A stretch of 12,439 nucleotides of DNA from Nitrospinae bacterium CG22_combo_CG10-13_8_21_14_all_47_10 (GTDB lineage Bacteria > Nitrospinota > Nitrospinia > Nitrospinales > VA-1): NCBI GenBank assembly GCA_002786505.1, contig PCTK01000060.1, forward strand, positions 1 to 12,439, written 5' to 3'. The position numbers and the translations under genes are program-made. Position 1 is the first letter of the stretch. The number at the start of each line of letters is the position of its first letter. Below, one piece after another: positions 1-7,350 of this stretch. A model generated the notes under the pieces. The model had not been told where the DNA came from. It did not search any database and was given only the letters and a program-made list of their open reading frames with translations.

Positions 1-30
1 AAAGCCATTGCCATCAGTCCTGCCCGCTGA

Positions 31-214
31 ATCCATACCAAACACCCGGAAATCACAGGCAAGGAGCGGAAGGTCCAGGAAGCGTTACAAGAGCCACAGA
101 AAATACTCGCTCGTCGTGATGGCAAAACACAGGAATGGAGATGGGTTCATCATCACGGCTTATTACACCGACCAGATTAAGGAAGGAAAGCGGGTGTATC
201 GGAGGGAAACATGA
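31..214 (+). pseudogene. Disrupted toxin-like (HPE-motif, DUF2283-partner) gene remnant
   Basis: Two halves of one protein lie in different frames. The first frame reads IHTKHPEITGKERKVQEALQ from position 31 and matches the N-terminal half of a small family I know from memory, with an HPE start, a charged helix and an E-x-L-x-x-P turn. The other frame, from about 103, reads KYSLVVMAKHRNGDGFIITA and then YYTDQIKEGKRVY, which matches the C-terminal half (a strand followed by GFIITAY and TD.IK.G). The family's usual middle stretch of roughly 20 residues (RSR and a YYR-like motif) is missing at the junction near 100-110, so a small deletion plus frame change is likely. In the first frame a TGA at 28-30 also cuts it off from any upstream start. 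The C-terminal frame is open from the left edge and overlaps the next gene by ATGA. Such proteins resemble RelE/BECR-type toxin folds, but that is inference. Confidence 0.6.
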
Positions 215-426
215 ACAAGTTAAAAGTGTTTTTGGACAAGGAAGGCAACACGCTGGACGTGTGGTTTGAAGAGCCCCGCGAGGTCATCTGCGAGGAGACG
301 GGCGATGAGGTCATTTTGAAGAAAGACCCCAGGACCAACCGGGTTATCGGATTCGAAAAGCTTAATTTTACGGTGGACAAGGCCTCGGACATCAGGGGCC
401 TGCCCGTGGAAGTGGTCATCAGCTAA
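211..426 (+). CDS. DUF2283 family small protein
   Basis: This 71-residue protein begins MNKLKVFLDKEGNTLDVWFE, has a central E-E-T-G-D-E-V-I-L segment and then R-V-I-G-F-E near residues 45-50. That is the DUF2283 pattern: a beta-hairpin with D-x-x-x-D-x-L-x-V/I-x-F, an acidic strand, and a V-G-F/I-E strand. Members are usually 60-80 residues, so it looks complete. Its ATG overlaps the stop of the upstream remnant in an ATGA arrangement, so the two were translationally coupled. DUF2283 genes often follow small HPE-motif toxin-like genes, and an antitoxin-like or partner role is a reasonable inference, although the biochemistry is unknown. The partner here is damaged while this gene is intact, which would fit an antitoxin kept after its toxin was lost. 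Confidence 0.8.
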   Translation: MNKLKVFLDKEGNTLDVWFEEPREVICEETGDEVILKKDPRTNRVIGFEKLNFTVDKASDIRGLPVEVVIS

Positions 427-897
427 ATTGTCCCGCGTAACATTTGCATGTACAGATGGTTTCCCAGTTGAGATATTTTATCAGAATTTAAGCGGCTGTT
501 TTTTCCTCCCCTGAGTTTTCATCAAGGGGTAAAAGCTAATGAAGAGGATATAATTCAGACTCCGTGTCAATAGATAAACCTCACCCCTGTTCACGCAGGC
601 TAGGCCTGCATGAAATGGTTTTTCCTTAACGCCATTTGCACGAACAACGAGTAAACCGGCTTTCGCCAAAATGACACAATCGACATCATCGTGATCAGCG
701 GCAACGGTGGGTCGGGACCACCCCGCAAGAACTCGAGCCTGAGTTAAGAACCGTACTTGGATATCGTCATCTCAAAGAACTCAGAAGGGCTATGAACGAC
801 TTGAATTACAAAGAAAACATCTTTAATGTGGCGTGGGGATCTGTTCAATTTCAACTAAAAATGGGATTGCTCCCAAAACTCCAATGAGGTTTTCAGG
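427..897. other. Intergenic region with no convincing gene
   Basis: This 471-bp gap separates the DUF2283 gene from the channel gene. A plus-strand frame open from 675 to 887 contains an ATG at 792 that would give only 31 residues. A minus-strand frame is open from about 771 down to 481 but has no ATG start and matches no family I recognise. Both may be decayed coding sequence. One clear hairpin lies at 595-609. A promoter for the long downstream operon would be expected in the right half, but I see no strong -35/-10 pair. Confidence 0.5.
595..609. repeat. Perfect 6-bp-stem hairpin (GCAGGC-TAG-GCCTGC)
   Basis: The arms GCAGGC (595-600) and GCCTGC (604-609) are perfect inverted repeats around a TAG loop. 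Beyond one mismatched pair the symmetry continues with TCA at 591-593 and TGA at 611-613. No T-tract follows on the plus strand, so it is not a typical intrinsic terminator. It could be a small dispersed palindrome or a protein-binding site. Confidence 0.5.
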
Positions 898-1740
898 ATG
901 AATGAATTAGCCAAATCCCTTGAAGAACTGCCGAACATCCTTTCGGGCTGGTGGGAGCAAATTATTGCGTTTTCGCCAAAGCTAATGGGCGCGTTGGTTT
1001 TGATTATTCTGGGTTGGGGTATCGCGCACATTTTAAAGGCTCTTAGCTCAAGGCTGACGACAATTTCCAACCGGATTTTAAACCGGTTTTTCTCAAAAGG
1101 CAGTTTGAGGCGATTTCAATTATCACAAACACTAACTAATTCGTTCAGCACAATTATATTTTGGGCAACTCTTCTTTTATTTGCCACTGCCGCGACTGAA
1201 ATCCTGGGGTTAGCCGCTTTCTCACTTTGGCTTAGTCGATTAGCGGCATTTCTACCGCATATTTTTGCGGGCATCCTGATCATTGTATTTGGAATATTAC
1301 TCAGTGTTCTTGGGCGAGACCTTACTCTATCTGCCACAGAAGCAACACATATTGCCTATTCCCAGCTATTAGGCAGAGTTGTTCAAGGGATAATTTTAGT
1401 CACAACTATCATTATCGGCCTGGACCAGGTGGGGGTTGAAGTCAGCTTTATTGTGTCGCTTCTATCCATCATAATAGGTTCCATTCTGGGCAGTCTCGCC
1501 TTGGCATTGGGCTTTGGGACGAAGGATCTGGCCAGCAATCTTATAAGCGGACATCATCTGAAAAAAGTTTACCAACCGGGGCAAAATGTAAGGTTTGGGA
1601 ATATTGAAGGAACCGTTCTCGAATTAACCCCTACATCCATGGTCTTGTCTACTGAGGAAGGGCGGGTGATTGTTCCCGCAAAAATGCTTCATTCCATGCC
1701 ATCGCTTCTTATAATTAGGGAGACAAGCAAAAATGAGTGA
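898..1740 (+). CDS. MscS-family (CmpX-like) mechanosensitive channel protein
   Basis: This 280-residue membrane protein has about five hydrophobic helices (roughly 28-48, 83-111, 118-138, 156-176 and 184-206). The last helix, with GSILGSLALALGFGTKDLAS (194-213), has the Gly/Ala-rich pore-helix pattern of MscS TM3. The stretch after it (226-265: YQPGQNVRFG, then IEGTV and EEGRVIVPA) matches the MscS beta domain. The protein stops soon after that domain, so it lacks the large C-terminal alpha/beta vestibule of E. coli MscS. This suits the short CmpX-type members that carry repeated TM-helix segments. It acts in the inner membrane as a likely tension-gated ion or solute release channel. The start at 898 has GAGG at 886-889 with 8-nt spacing. 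Its end overlaps the next gene by 8 bp, so it is co-translated with the MgtE-related pair. Confidence 0.85.
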   Translation: MNELAKSLEELPNILSGWWEQIIAFSPKLMGALVLIILGWGIAHILKALSSRLTTISNRILNRFFSKGSLRRFQLSQTLTNSFSTIIFWATLLLFATAATEILGLAAFSLWLSRLAAFLPHIFAGILIIVFGILLSVLGRDLTLSATEATHIAYSQLLGRVVQGIILVTTIIIGLDQVGVEVSFIVSLLSIIIGSILGSLALALGFGTKDLASNLISGHHLKKVYQPGQNVRFGNIEGTVLELTPTSMVLSTEEGRVIVPAKMLHSMPSLLIIRETSKNE

Positions 1741-2590
1741 AGTACATCCTTTTACATTAAGCTTTTTAAAGCTCCACCCAAAGAATGCCGCAAATGCACT
1801 GGAACGTCTTCCTGTTCAAGATATCGTCGAGTTTCTACTACAAGTTCCAATCGAACTTTCAGCAAAAACTCTCGAAACCCTTGCGCCTCAACTTGCGGCG
1901 CAGTGTTTTCTTATTATTCCACCAGAAACACGGTCTCAGTTGATGCAGAAAATGAAGCCAACCTCAGGAATTTCTTTGCTACGCTTCATACCCCGTTCAG
2001 CGACACAAACAATTTTAAAACATTTACTACCCGATAAAAAAGCATTGCTAAAAAAACGCTTAAGCTACCCTCCAGATTTAGTAGGAGCCTGGATGGATTC
2101 TGATAACCCCGCTGTTTCTGAAACCACTTTGGTGGGTGAAATCAGGAAATCCCTTCGCCTTTCCAAGCAAGCCATTGAATACGCGCCGTGCGTGGTCAAC
2201 CCGGATGGCACCGTTATAGGACTGTTGAGTCTTGCCCGGTTGATCACCTCTAAAGACTCCATTCCTGTTTCTAAAATTTTGGAACGGGATTTCAAAGTAA
2301 TTTCGGACCGCGCAACCGTTCGATCTGTTTCTTCCTTGTCCCAATGGGATTATTTTGAAGCCTTTCCGATTGTGAATCAGAAGAATAAGTTTATTGGAAT
2401 GTTGCCCTATAAAAATTTAAAAAAAGCCCTGGCTATAGTCCAGGGTGATTCCACTTCTGACCAGACAGACTCAGTATTAATGGATGGAGTCGATGCTTAT
2501 GTTTCTACTCTGGCATGGCTTGTTCAATCAATGGCAGGTTCTCCCCTTGACTCTTTTAACTATTCAAAGGAGTCCAGGAATGACAGGTAA
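1733..2590 (+). CDS. MgtE regulatory-domain protein (MgtE-N plus CBS pair, no transport domain)
   Basis: This 285-residue soluble protein has the layout of the cytosolic half of MgtE. An alpha-helical MgtE-N superhelix spans about 1-110 (hydrophobic repeats such as LERLPVQDIVEFLL). The SYPPDLVGAWM link is at 111-121, comparable to SYSEDSAGRLM in the neighbour. Two CBS-like segments follow at about 125-172 (YAPCVVNPDGTVIGLLSLARL) and 178-235 (EAFPIVNQKNKFIGMLPYKNL). No transmembrane segment follows, and the protein ends with a short helical tail (YVSTLAWLVQSMAG). In MgtE these domains sense intracellular Mg2+ and gate the pore, so this paralogue may act as a separate sensor or subunit. That role is inferred. 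It lacks the strong acidic clustering usual for Mg2+ sites, so ligand binding may differ. It overlaps the genes on both sides and reads as translationally coupled. Confidence 0.8.
   Translation: MSEVHPFTLSFLKLHPKNAANALERLPVQDIVEFLLQVPIELSAKTLETLAPQLAAQCFLIIPPETRSQLMQKMKPTSGISLLRFIPRSATQTILKHLLPDKKALLKKRLSYPPDLVGAWMDSDNPAVSETTLVGEIRKSLRLSKQAIEYAPCVVNPDGTVIGLLSLARLITSKDSIPVSKILERDFKVISDRATVRSVSSLSQWDYFEAFPIVNQKNKFIGMLPYKNLKKALAIVQGDSTSDQTDSVLMDGVDAYVSTLAWLVQSMAGSPLDSFNYSKESRNDR
2567..2572 (+). promoter_or_regulatory. Shine-Dalgarno AAGGAG fixing the mgtE start
   Basis: AAGGAG ends 7 nt before the ATG at 2580 and lies inside the end of the upstream gene. It supports initiation at 2580 rather than at earlier in-frame starts such as 2484, which would read through unrelated overlapping sequence. 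Confidence 0.7.
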
Positions 2591-3887
2591 CGCCAATTTA
2601 GTGACAGAAACTTTAAATCGTCAATTTCTCACGAACTACCCTTCTGAGGCTGTTGAAGAGTTAGAATTATTCACTCCACAGGAAAGTGCAGGGCTGTTAA
2701 TCAGCCAACCAACCCCTTTGATAACGAGCATATTGGAAATTCTCAGCCCGGATATTGCCGCCTCCATTTTCAGTTATTTACCAAACTCTGTAATGCAAGC
2801 TGTTCTTACAGAGGCAAATCCTATTTTAATGATAACCCTGCTGGGAAAATTTGAAGATGCGGAAAGGAGCAGGTTCTTGTCATTGGTGGATTCGACTATT
2901 CAGGATGATTTTAAAACCATGATGTCCTATTCAGAAGACTCGGCGGGAAGACTTATGGAAACCCGGACCCATGTCTTTCGTGAAAACATGAGTGTGAGGC
3001 AATGTCTTAAAAGATTGCGCCAACTGAAGTTCAAACCCACTCGGACATTATTTCTGGTCAACAACCAGAACAAACTGGTTTCCAGAGTTGAAATGCAGGA
3101 CTTGGCGCTTGCGGAACCGCTACAGACACTCAATGAGTTGGCCCAACCTCTAAAGGCATTTGTAAGCCCCACTGACCCTAAAGAGGAAATTGTGTCAAAA
3201 ATGGAGGAGTTTAAAATTTCCAATTTGCCCGTCCTGGATCTTTCTGGAGGTTTGGTTGGTATTGTTCACCACGATGCGCTGGTCAAAGCCGTTGAAGAAG
3301 AAGCAACAGTTGATATTCAAACCATGTTTGGTGCGAGTAAAGACGAGCGAGCTCTTTCAAAACCGTTGTTTGCCGTAAAAAAAAGGTTGCCCTGGCTGCA
3401 AATCAACCTTTTAACGGCGTTCCTGGCGGCCAGCGTTGTAGGCTTATTTGAAGGAACCATTGCCAAATTTACCGCGCTCGCTGTCTTGCTCCCGGTGGTC
3501 GCTGGCCAGTCAGGAAATACAGGAGCGCAGGCCCTTGCAGTGACCATGCGCGGGCTAGCCCTGAAAGAGATTAGTGTTCGCCAATGGAAAGCTGTCGTCT
3601 TCAAAGAAATGTGGGTGGCATTTTTAAATGGCGTGGCTGTTGCCCTGACCACGGCGGCGGGCGTTTATTTCTGGAGTCATTCCATCGGCCTTGCTTTAGT
3701 CATAGGCATCTCCATGGTGATTTCGATGGTCGCCGCAGGCCTTGCAGGAGCTTCTGTTCCCATAGTTTTGACCCGACTGGGACAAGACCCCGCCACCGCA
3801 TCATCAATTATTCTGACAACGGTTACAGATGTGGCAGGTTTTTTCTCATTTCTCGGGATCGCCACACTGCTTTCATATTTATTGTAA
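2580..3887 (+). CDS. mgtE: Magnesium transporter MgtE
   Basis: This 435-residue protein shows the full MgtE order: MgtE-N domain about 25-125, linker SYSEDSAGRLM (116-126), CBS pair about 135-245 ending in EEEATVDIQTMFG, a connecting helix, and the membrane domain from about 270. Membrane-domain signatures are RLPWLQINLLTAF (269-281), AGQSGNTGAQ (308-317) and GQDPATASS (401-409). Asp403 lies where the pore Mg2+-binding aspartate (Asp432 in Thermus thermophilus MgtE) is expected, followed by TTVTDVAGFFSFLG. The protein is a homodimeric inner-membrane Mg2+ channel/transporter closed when the cytosolic domains bind Mg2+. Length matches the family (about 430-460). It starts inside the last codons of the sensor-like paralogue, so the two are probably made together, perhaps in fixed ratio. 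Confidence 0.92.
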   Translation: MTGNANLVTETLNRQFLTNYPSEAVEELELFTPQESAGLLISQPTPLITSILEILSPDIAASIFSYLPNSVMQAVLTEANPILMITLLGKFEDAERSRFLSLVDSTIQDDFKTMMSYSEDSAGRLMETRTHVFRENMSVRQCLKRLRQLKFKPTRTLFLVNNQNKLVSRVEMQDLALAEPLQTLNELAQPLKAFVSPTDPKEEIVSKMEEFKISNLPVLDLSGGLVGIVHHDALVKAVEEEATVDIQTMFGASKDERALSKPLFAVKKRLPWLQINLLTAFLAASVVGLFEGTIAKFTALAVLLPVVAGQSGNTGAQALAVTMRGLALKEISVRQWKAVVFKEMWVAFLNGVAVALTTAAGVYFWSHSIGLALVIGISMVISMVAAGLAGASVPIVLTRLGQDPATASSIILTTVTDVAGFFSFLGIATLLSYLL

Positions 3888-3930
3888 AAAACAGGCCAAT
3901 TAAACATTAATCAAAAAACTGAAAGGGTTT

Positions 3931-4854
3931 ATGTCTGGAAAAACAACCAAAGTGGCCATCTATGCGGCACTTACAGGAAATGGGCTTATTGCTCTAACCA
4001 AATTTTTTGCGTCTGCCTACACCGGTAGCTCCGCCATGTTCAGCGAGGCGATTCACTCTGTAGTCGATACCGGCAATCAAATTCTCCTGCTTTATGGGAT
4101 TAAGCAGTCTGAGAAACCCGCGGACAAAACGCACCCTTTCGGCTATGGGATGGAGATTTATTTCTGGAGTTTCGTGGTCGCCATTCTGCTTTTTGGCCTG
4201 GGAGCTGGGGTTTCTATTTATGAGGGGATAAGTAAAATTCAGCACCCACACCCAGTGACCGATCCCTTAATAAACTATATGGTAATAGGTTTCGCGCTAT
4301 TTTTTGAAACCATTGCTTTCTCATTCGCGTACAGGGAACTGGGAAAAACCAAAGGTTCGCAGGGTTTGATAAAAGCTATCCGCGCAAGTAAAGATCCAAC
4401 TATTTTCACAGTTCTGTTTGAAGATTTTGCCGCACTACTTGGTTTGGTTGTGGCCGGGCTGGCAATTTACCTGGGAGAAGTTTTAAATTTACCAATTTTG
4501 GATGGAATTGCTTCAGTGATTATTGGGTTGATTTTGGCGGTCACTGCCTCATGCCTGGCTTTCGAATGCAAAGGACTATTATGTGGAGAGGCCGCCAGCG
4601 AACAAATTGTAGCAGAAATAGAAAATATCATTAAAGGTGAATCCGATGTGTTGCACATCAATGAGATTTTGACCATGCACCTTGGACCGCAAGACATTTT
4701 GCTGAATATCAGCCTGGATTTTAAAGATGCGATGTCGTCGGGTAATGTTGAAGCAACTATTTCCGAACTGGAAGCCCATATTAAAAACAGGTTTCCAGAG
4801 ATCAAACGCGTGTTCATTGAGGCTCAAAGCTGGATGGCACAAGAAAAGGAGTAA
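3931..4854 (+). CDS. Cation diffusion facilitator, ZnT9-like (Zn2+/divalent metal exporter)
   Basis: This 307-residue protein has six hydrophobic segments (about 8-28, 34-54, 78-98, 112-132, 160-182 and 188-210) and a cytosolic C-terminal ferredoxin-like domain (about 222-300). TM2 carries SEAIHSVVDTGNQ, with Glu39, His42 and Asp46 as likely metal ligands. HPFGYGMEIYFWS follows in the loop to TM3. TM5 carries VLFEDFAALLG (161-171) with Glu164-Asp165 in place of the usual D-x-x-x-H/D. This set of motifs resembles the SLC30A9/ZnT9 branch of the CDF family more than the YiiP branch. It would exchange cytosolic divalent metal (Zn2+, perhaps Mn2+ or Co2+) for protons. GAAAGGG upstream serves as ribosome site, and 43 bp separate it from mgtE. 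The neighbouring RimB-type and AstE-type proteins belong to families named for zinc, a possible but unproven link. Confidence 0.9.
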   Translation: MSGKTTKVAIYAALTGNGLIALTKFFASAYTGSSAMFSEAIHSVVDTGNQILLLYGIKQSEKPADKTHPFGYGMEIYFWSFVVAILLFGLGAGVSIYEGISKIQHPHPVTDPLINYMVIGFALFFETIAFSFAYRELGKTKGSQGLIKAIRASKDPTIFTVLFEDFAALLGLVVAGLAIYLGEVLNLPILDGIASVIIGLILAVTASCLAFECKGLLCGEAASEQIVAEIENIIKGESDVLHINEILTMHLGPQDILLNISLDFKDAMSSGNVEATISELEAHIKNRFPEIKRVFIEAQSWMAQEKE

Positions 4855-4900
4855 AAATAATTTTTCTATTCATCAACCATAATGAAATGTTTAGCCAATC

Positions 4901-5338
4901 ATGATAAAGAAAAAAAAGGGGCTCGATTCAATTGGCTGGAGAGAGTGGGTTTCGTTACCTGAGTTACAGGTGGAAACAATTAAAGCGAAAATTGATACAG
5001 GGGCCAGAACTTCTGCCCTGCATGTTTCCAATATCAAAATAATGCGGCGAACTAACAAGGTGAGCTTTACCATTCATCCGGCACAAAAACATTGGGAGCC
5101 GGTGATTTATGCAACCGCCGCGATGATTGGTGAGCGCTGGGTGAAAAGCTCAAATGGCGAATCAAATCTTCGTCCAGTAATAGAAACCAGGTTAAAAATT
5201 GCCAAGGAGGTTTTTACTATTGAGCTGACTCTTGTCAATCGAGACCTTATGGGGTTTAGATTACTTTTAGGAAGAAGCGCAATGAAGAAACGCTATCTCG
5301 TTAATTCGGGTAAATCTTTTTTAATTTCCAAAAAATAA
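4901..5338 (+). CDS. rimB: RimB-type ATP-dependent zinc protease / retropepsin-like domain protein
   Basis: This 145-residue protein belongs to the family named ATP-dependent zinc protease (RimB), whose fold is retropepsin-like. The signature AKIDTGARTSALH (29-41) includes the Asp-Thr-Gly-Ala active-site-like motif. Further conserved blocks are RPVIETRLKI (91-100), LVNRDLMGFRLLLGRSAM (111-128) and a C-terminal VNSGKSFL. In pseudomonads RimB is encoded with RimK and acts as a protease limiting RimK-dependent glutamylation of ribosomal protein S6. The same role is likely here, since rimK follows after 19 bp. Length is normal. No good Shine-Dalgarno precedes the ATG at 4901, but no better in-frame start exists upstream or nearby. 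A GGGG-rich tract lies within the first codons. Confidence 0.88.
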   Translation: MIKKKKGLDSIGWREWVSLPELQVETIKAKIDTGARTSALHVSNIKIMRRTNKVSFTIHPAQKHWEPVIYATAAMIGERWVKSSNGESNLRPVIETRLKIAKEVFTIELTLVNRDLMGFRLLLGRSAMKKRYLVNSGKSFLISKK

Positions 5339-5357
5339 GCACATAGAAAGGCAACCA

Positions 5358-6263
5358 ATGAACATTGGGATTTTATCCAGAGGACCAAAACTTTATTCCA
5401 CGAAAAGGTTGGTGGAGGCCGCTAAGAAAAGAGGCCACAATGCTGAAGTGATCGACTTTTTAAAATGTTATGTAAACATCACCTCCCACAAGCCCTCTGT
5501 GCACTTTAAAGAACGTATCCTTAATGAGTTTGATGCCGTTATTCCGCGTATTGGAGCTTCAAAGACTTTTTATGGGTCGGCCATTCTGCGGCAATTCGAA
5601 ATGATGGGGGTTTACCCGCTGAATGAATCGGTGGCTATTTCACGTTCACGGGATAAACTCCGTTCCCTGCAAATCCTGGCAAAAAAAGGAGTAGGCCTGC
5701 CTGTGACCGGGTTCGCCCACTCCACCAAACATACGGAGGATATTATCAATTTGGTCGGGCGCGCACCACTGGTAGTGAAACTACTCGAAGGAACACAAGG
5801 TAAGGGCGTAGTTTTAGCCGAAACCTACAAGGCGGCTGAAAGTGTCATCGGCGCATTCATGGAACTTGATGCCCATTTTCTGGTCCAGGAATTTATTAAG
5901 GAAGCCGGGGGCGCGGATGTCCGGTGTTTTGTCATTGATGATAAAGTTGTGGCTTCAATGATGCGACAGGGTAAGGAAGGGGAATTTCGATCCAACCTGC
6001 ACCGAGGTGGAACCGCCAAGATGGTCAAAATTTCCCCGGAAGAGAGAAGCACGGCTGTTCGCTCGGCCAAAGCCATGGGATTGAATGTGGCTGGTGTAGA
6101 CTTGTTGCGCTCCAAACACGGTCCGCTGGTGATGGAGGTCAACTCTTCTCCAGGCCTGGAAGGTATTGAAGTCGCAACAGGAATTGATGTTGCCGATAAA
6201 ATTATTCAATTTATGGAAAAAGATGCAAAACCCTGGAACACCAAGACAGCAGGAACCGGATGA
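5358..6263 (+). CDS. rimK: RimK-type ATP-grasp amino-acid ligase (S6--L-glutamate ligase)
   Basis: This 301-residue protein has the RimK layout: N-terminal pre-ATP-grasp domain (MNIGILSRGPKLYSTKRLVE), then an ATP-grasp domain. Expected residues sit at the same numbers as in E. coli RimK (300 residues): Lys100 (SRDK) and Lys141 (VVKLLEGTQGKGV) for nucleotide, Glu178 (QEF), Asp188-Arg189, basic RSNLHRGG (211-218), Asp248, and Glu260/Asn262 (MEVNSSPGLEGIE) for Mg2+. RimK adds glutamates one by one to the C-terminus of ribosomal protein S6 and can make poly-alpha-glutamate using ATP. AAAGG lies about 8 nt before the ATG. The stop overlaps the hydrolase gene by ATGA, so ligase and hydrolase are co-translated, suggesting that their opposing activities are linked. 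The true target in this organism cannot be read from sequence. Confidence 0.93.
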   Translation: MNIGILSRGPKLYSTKRLVEAAKKRGHNAEVIDFLKCYVNITSHKPSVHFKERILNEFDAVIPRIGASKTFYGSAILRQFEMMGVYPLNESVAISRSRDKLRSLQILAKKGVGLPVTGFAHSTKHTEDIINLVGRAPLVVKLLEGTQGKGVVLAETYKAAESVIGAFMELDAHFLVQEFIKEAGGADVRCFVIDDKVVASMMRQGKEGEFRSNLHRGGTAKMVKISPEERSTAVRSAKAMGLNVAGVDLLRSKHGPLVMEVNSSPGLEGIEVATGIDVADKIIQFMEKDAKPWNTKTAGTG

Positions 6264-7279
6264 AGGCTTCTGACTTTAAAATAGGCGGCGTTTTTATTAA
6301 GCGCGGGGAACGCAAAAAGATTCAACTTGCAGTATCTAACCTTTATGACGGCACCGACCTTTCAATTCCCGTGGAAGTTATCCGCGGAAAAGAAGCCGGG
6401 CCTGTTTTATTTATTTCAGCCGCTATCCATGGCGATGAAATCAACGGAACTGAAGTTATTAGTCGGATACTTAGGAACAAGTCTCTTAAAAAATTGAAAG
6501 GCACTTTGATCGCCGTTCCGGTAGTCAATGTCTTTGGCTTTAATATGTTGTCGCGATACCTGCCTGATCGAAGGGATTTAAATCGATCTTTCCCAGGGTC
6601 TAAAAATGGGTCGCTTGCGTCGCGATTGGCCAATATATTCATGAATGAAATTGTTAAAAAATCCACTCATGGCATAGATCTGCATACCGGAGCCATCCAT
6701 AGGGCCAACCTCCCACAAATCCGCGCTTACATGGATAATCCTGAAACCAAACGACTGGCATTTGAGTTTGGAGTTCCCGTGGTATTGAATTCTGATATCC
6801 GCGATGGCTCCCTAAGGGAAGCGGCACGCAGAAAAAACATCCCTATGCTACTTTTTGAAGGTGGCGAAGCCTTACGTTTTGATGAGAAAATTATCAGAAT
6901 GGCCGTCCACGGGTGCTTTTCTGTCATGCGATCCATAGGAATGTTGAAGAAGAAAAAAGAGGCCGAGCGAAGGGAGGTTTTTATTTCCTGGGAGAGTCAA
7001 TGGTTACGATCTCCTGTCAGCGGGCTGGTCCGCACCATAAAAGACATTGGAACACACATTAAAGAGGATGAGTTAATCGGGGTTATTACTGATCCGTTTG
7101 GCAAGCCCAGAGGGTTGGTGAAGAGCCCCTTTGAGGGCATCATAATCGGCCAGTTAAAACTTCCCCTGGTAAATAGCGGGGATGCGCTGTTTCACATCGC
7201 CAGCTTTCACAATACCCGAAAGGTTCAAAAATCTATCAGACAAATAGAACAAGATATGTTTCAATGTTTTTATGATTAA
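6260..7279 (+). CDS. Succinylglutamate desuccinylase/aspartoacylase-family zinc hydrolase
   Basis: This 339-residue protein is an AstE/AspA-type metallo-carboxypeptidase-fold hydrolase. Zn2+ ligands are His57 and Glu60 in AAIHGDEING and His142 in DLHTGA. The substrate-binding DRRDLNRSFPG (103-113) matches the family's R-x-x-N-R motif, and Glu200 or Glu203 (LLFEGGEALRF) is the likely general base. A C-terminal beta-rich lid domain (about 245-315: SPVSGLV, KSPFEGII) follows. Family members cleave N-acyl amino acids. Members often sit beside rimK and rimB, where a role in removing or trimming added glutamates is plausible but unproven. The four-base overlap with rimK supports a shared job. An AstE role in arginine breakdown is less likely, because no astABCD genes are near. 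Confidence 0.85.
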   Translation: MKASDFKIGGVFIKRGERKKIQLAVSNLYDGTDLSIPVEVIRGKEAGPVLFISAAIHGDEINGTEVISRILRNKSLKKLKGTLIAVPVVNVFGFNMLSRYLPDRRDLNRSFPGSKNGSLASRLANIFMNEIVKKSTHGIDLHTGAIHRANLPQIRAYMDNPETKRLAFEFGVPVVLNSDIRDGSLREAARRKNIPMLLFEGGEALRFDEKIIRMAVHGCFSVMRSIGMLKKKKEAERREVFISWESQWLRSPVSGLVRTIKDIGTHIKEDELIGVITDPFGKPRGLVKSPFEGIIIGQLKLPLVNSGDALFHIASFHNTRKVQKSIRQIEQDMFQCFYD

Positions 7280-7350
7280 CCAACCGTAACACACGCCCAT
7301 ATTCTCAGTGACAATTTTATTGGGGAAAGTCCGATTTTGAGGATGATGAC

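Noticed and set aside
506..528. CCCCT...AGGGG hairpin as terminator of the DUF2283 gene
   Set aside because: The stem is only 5 bp, the loop is long and no T-tract follows on the plus strand.
2484..2579. Upstream extension of mgtE to 2484
   Set aside because: The added residues are an out-of-frame reading of the upstream gene. The AAGGAG at 2567-2572 and family length support the ATG at 2580.
6260..7279. AstE of the arginine succinyltransferase pathway
   Set aside because: No astA-D genes are present, and the four-base overlap with rimK points to the Rim module instead.
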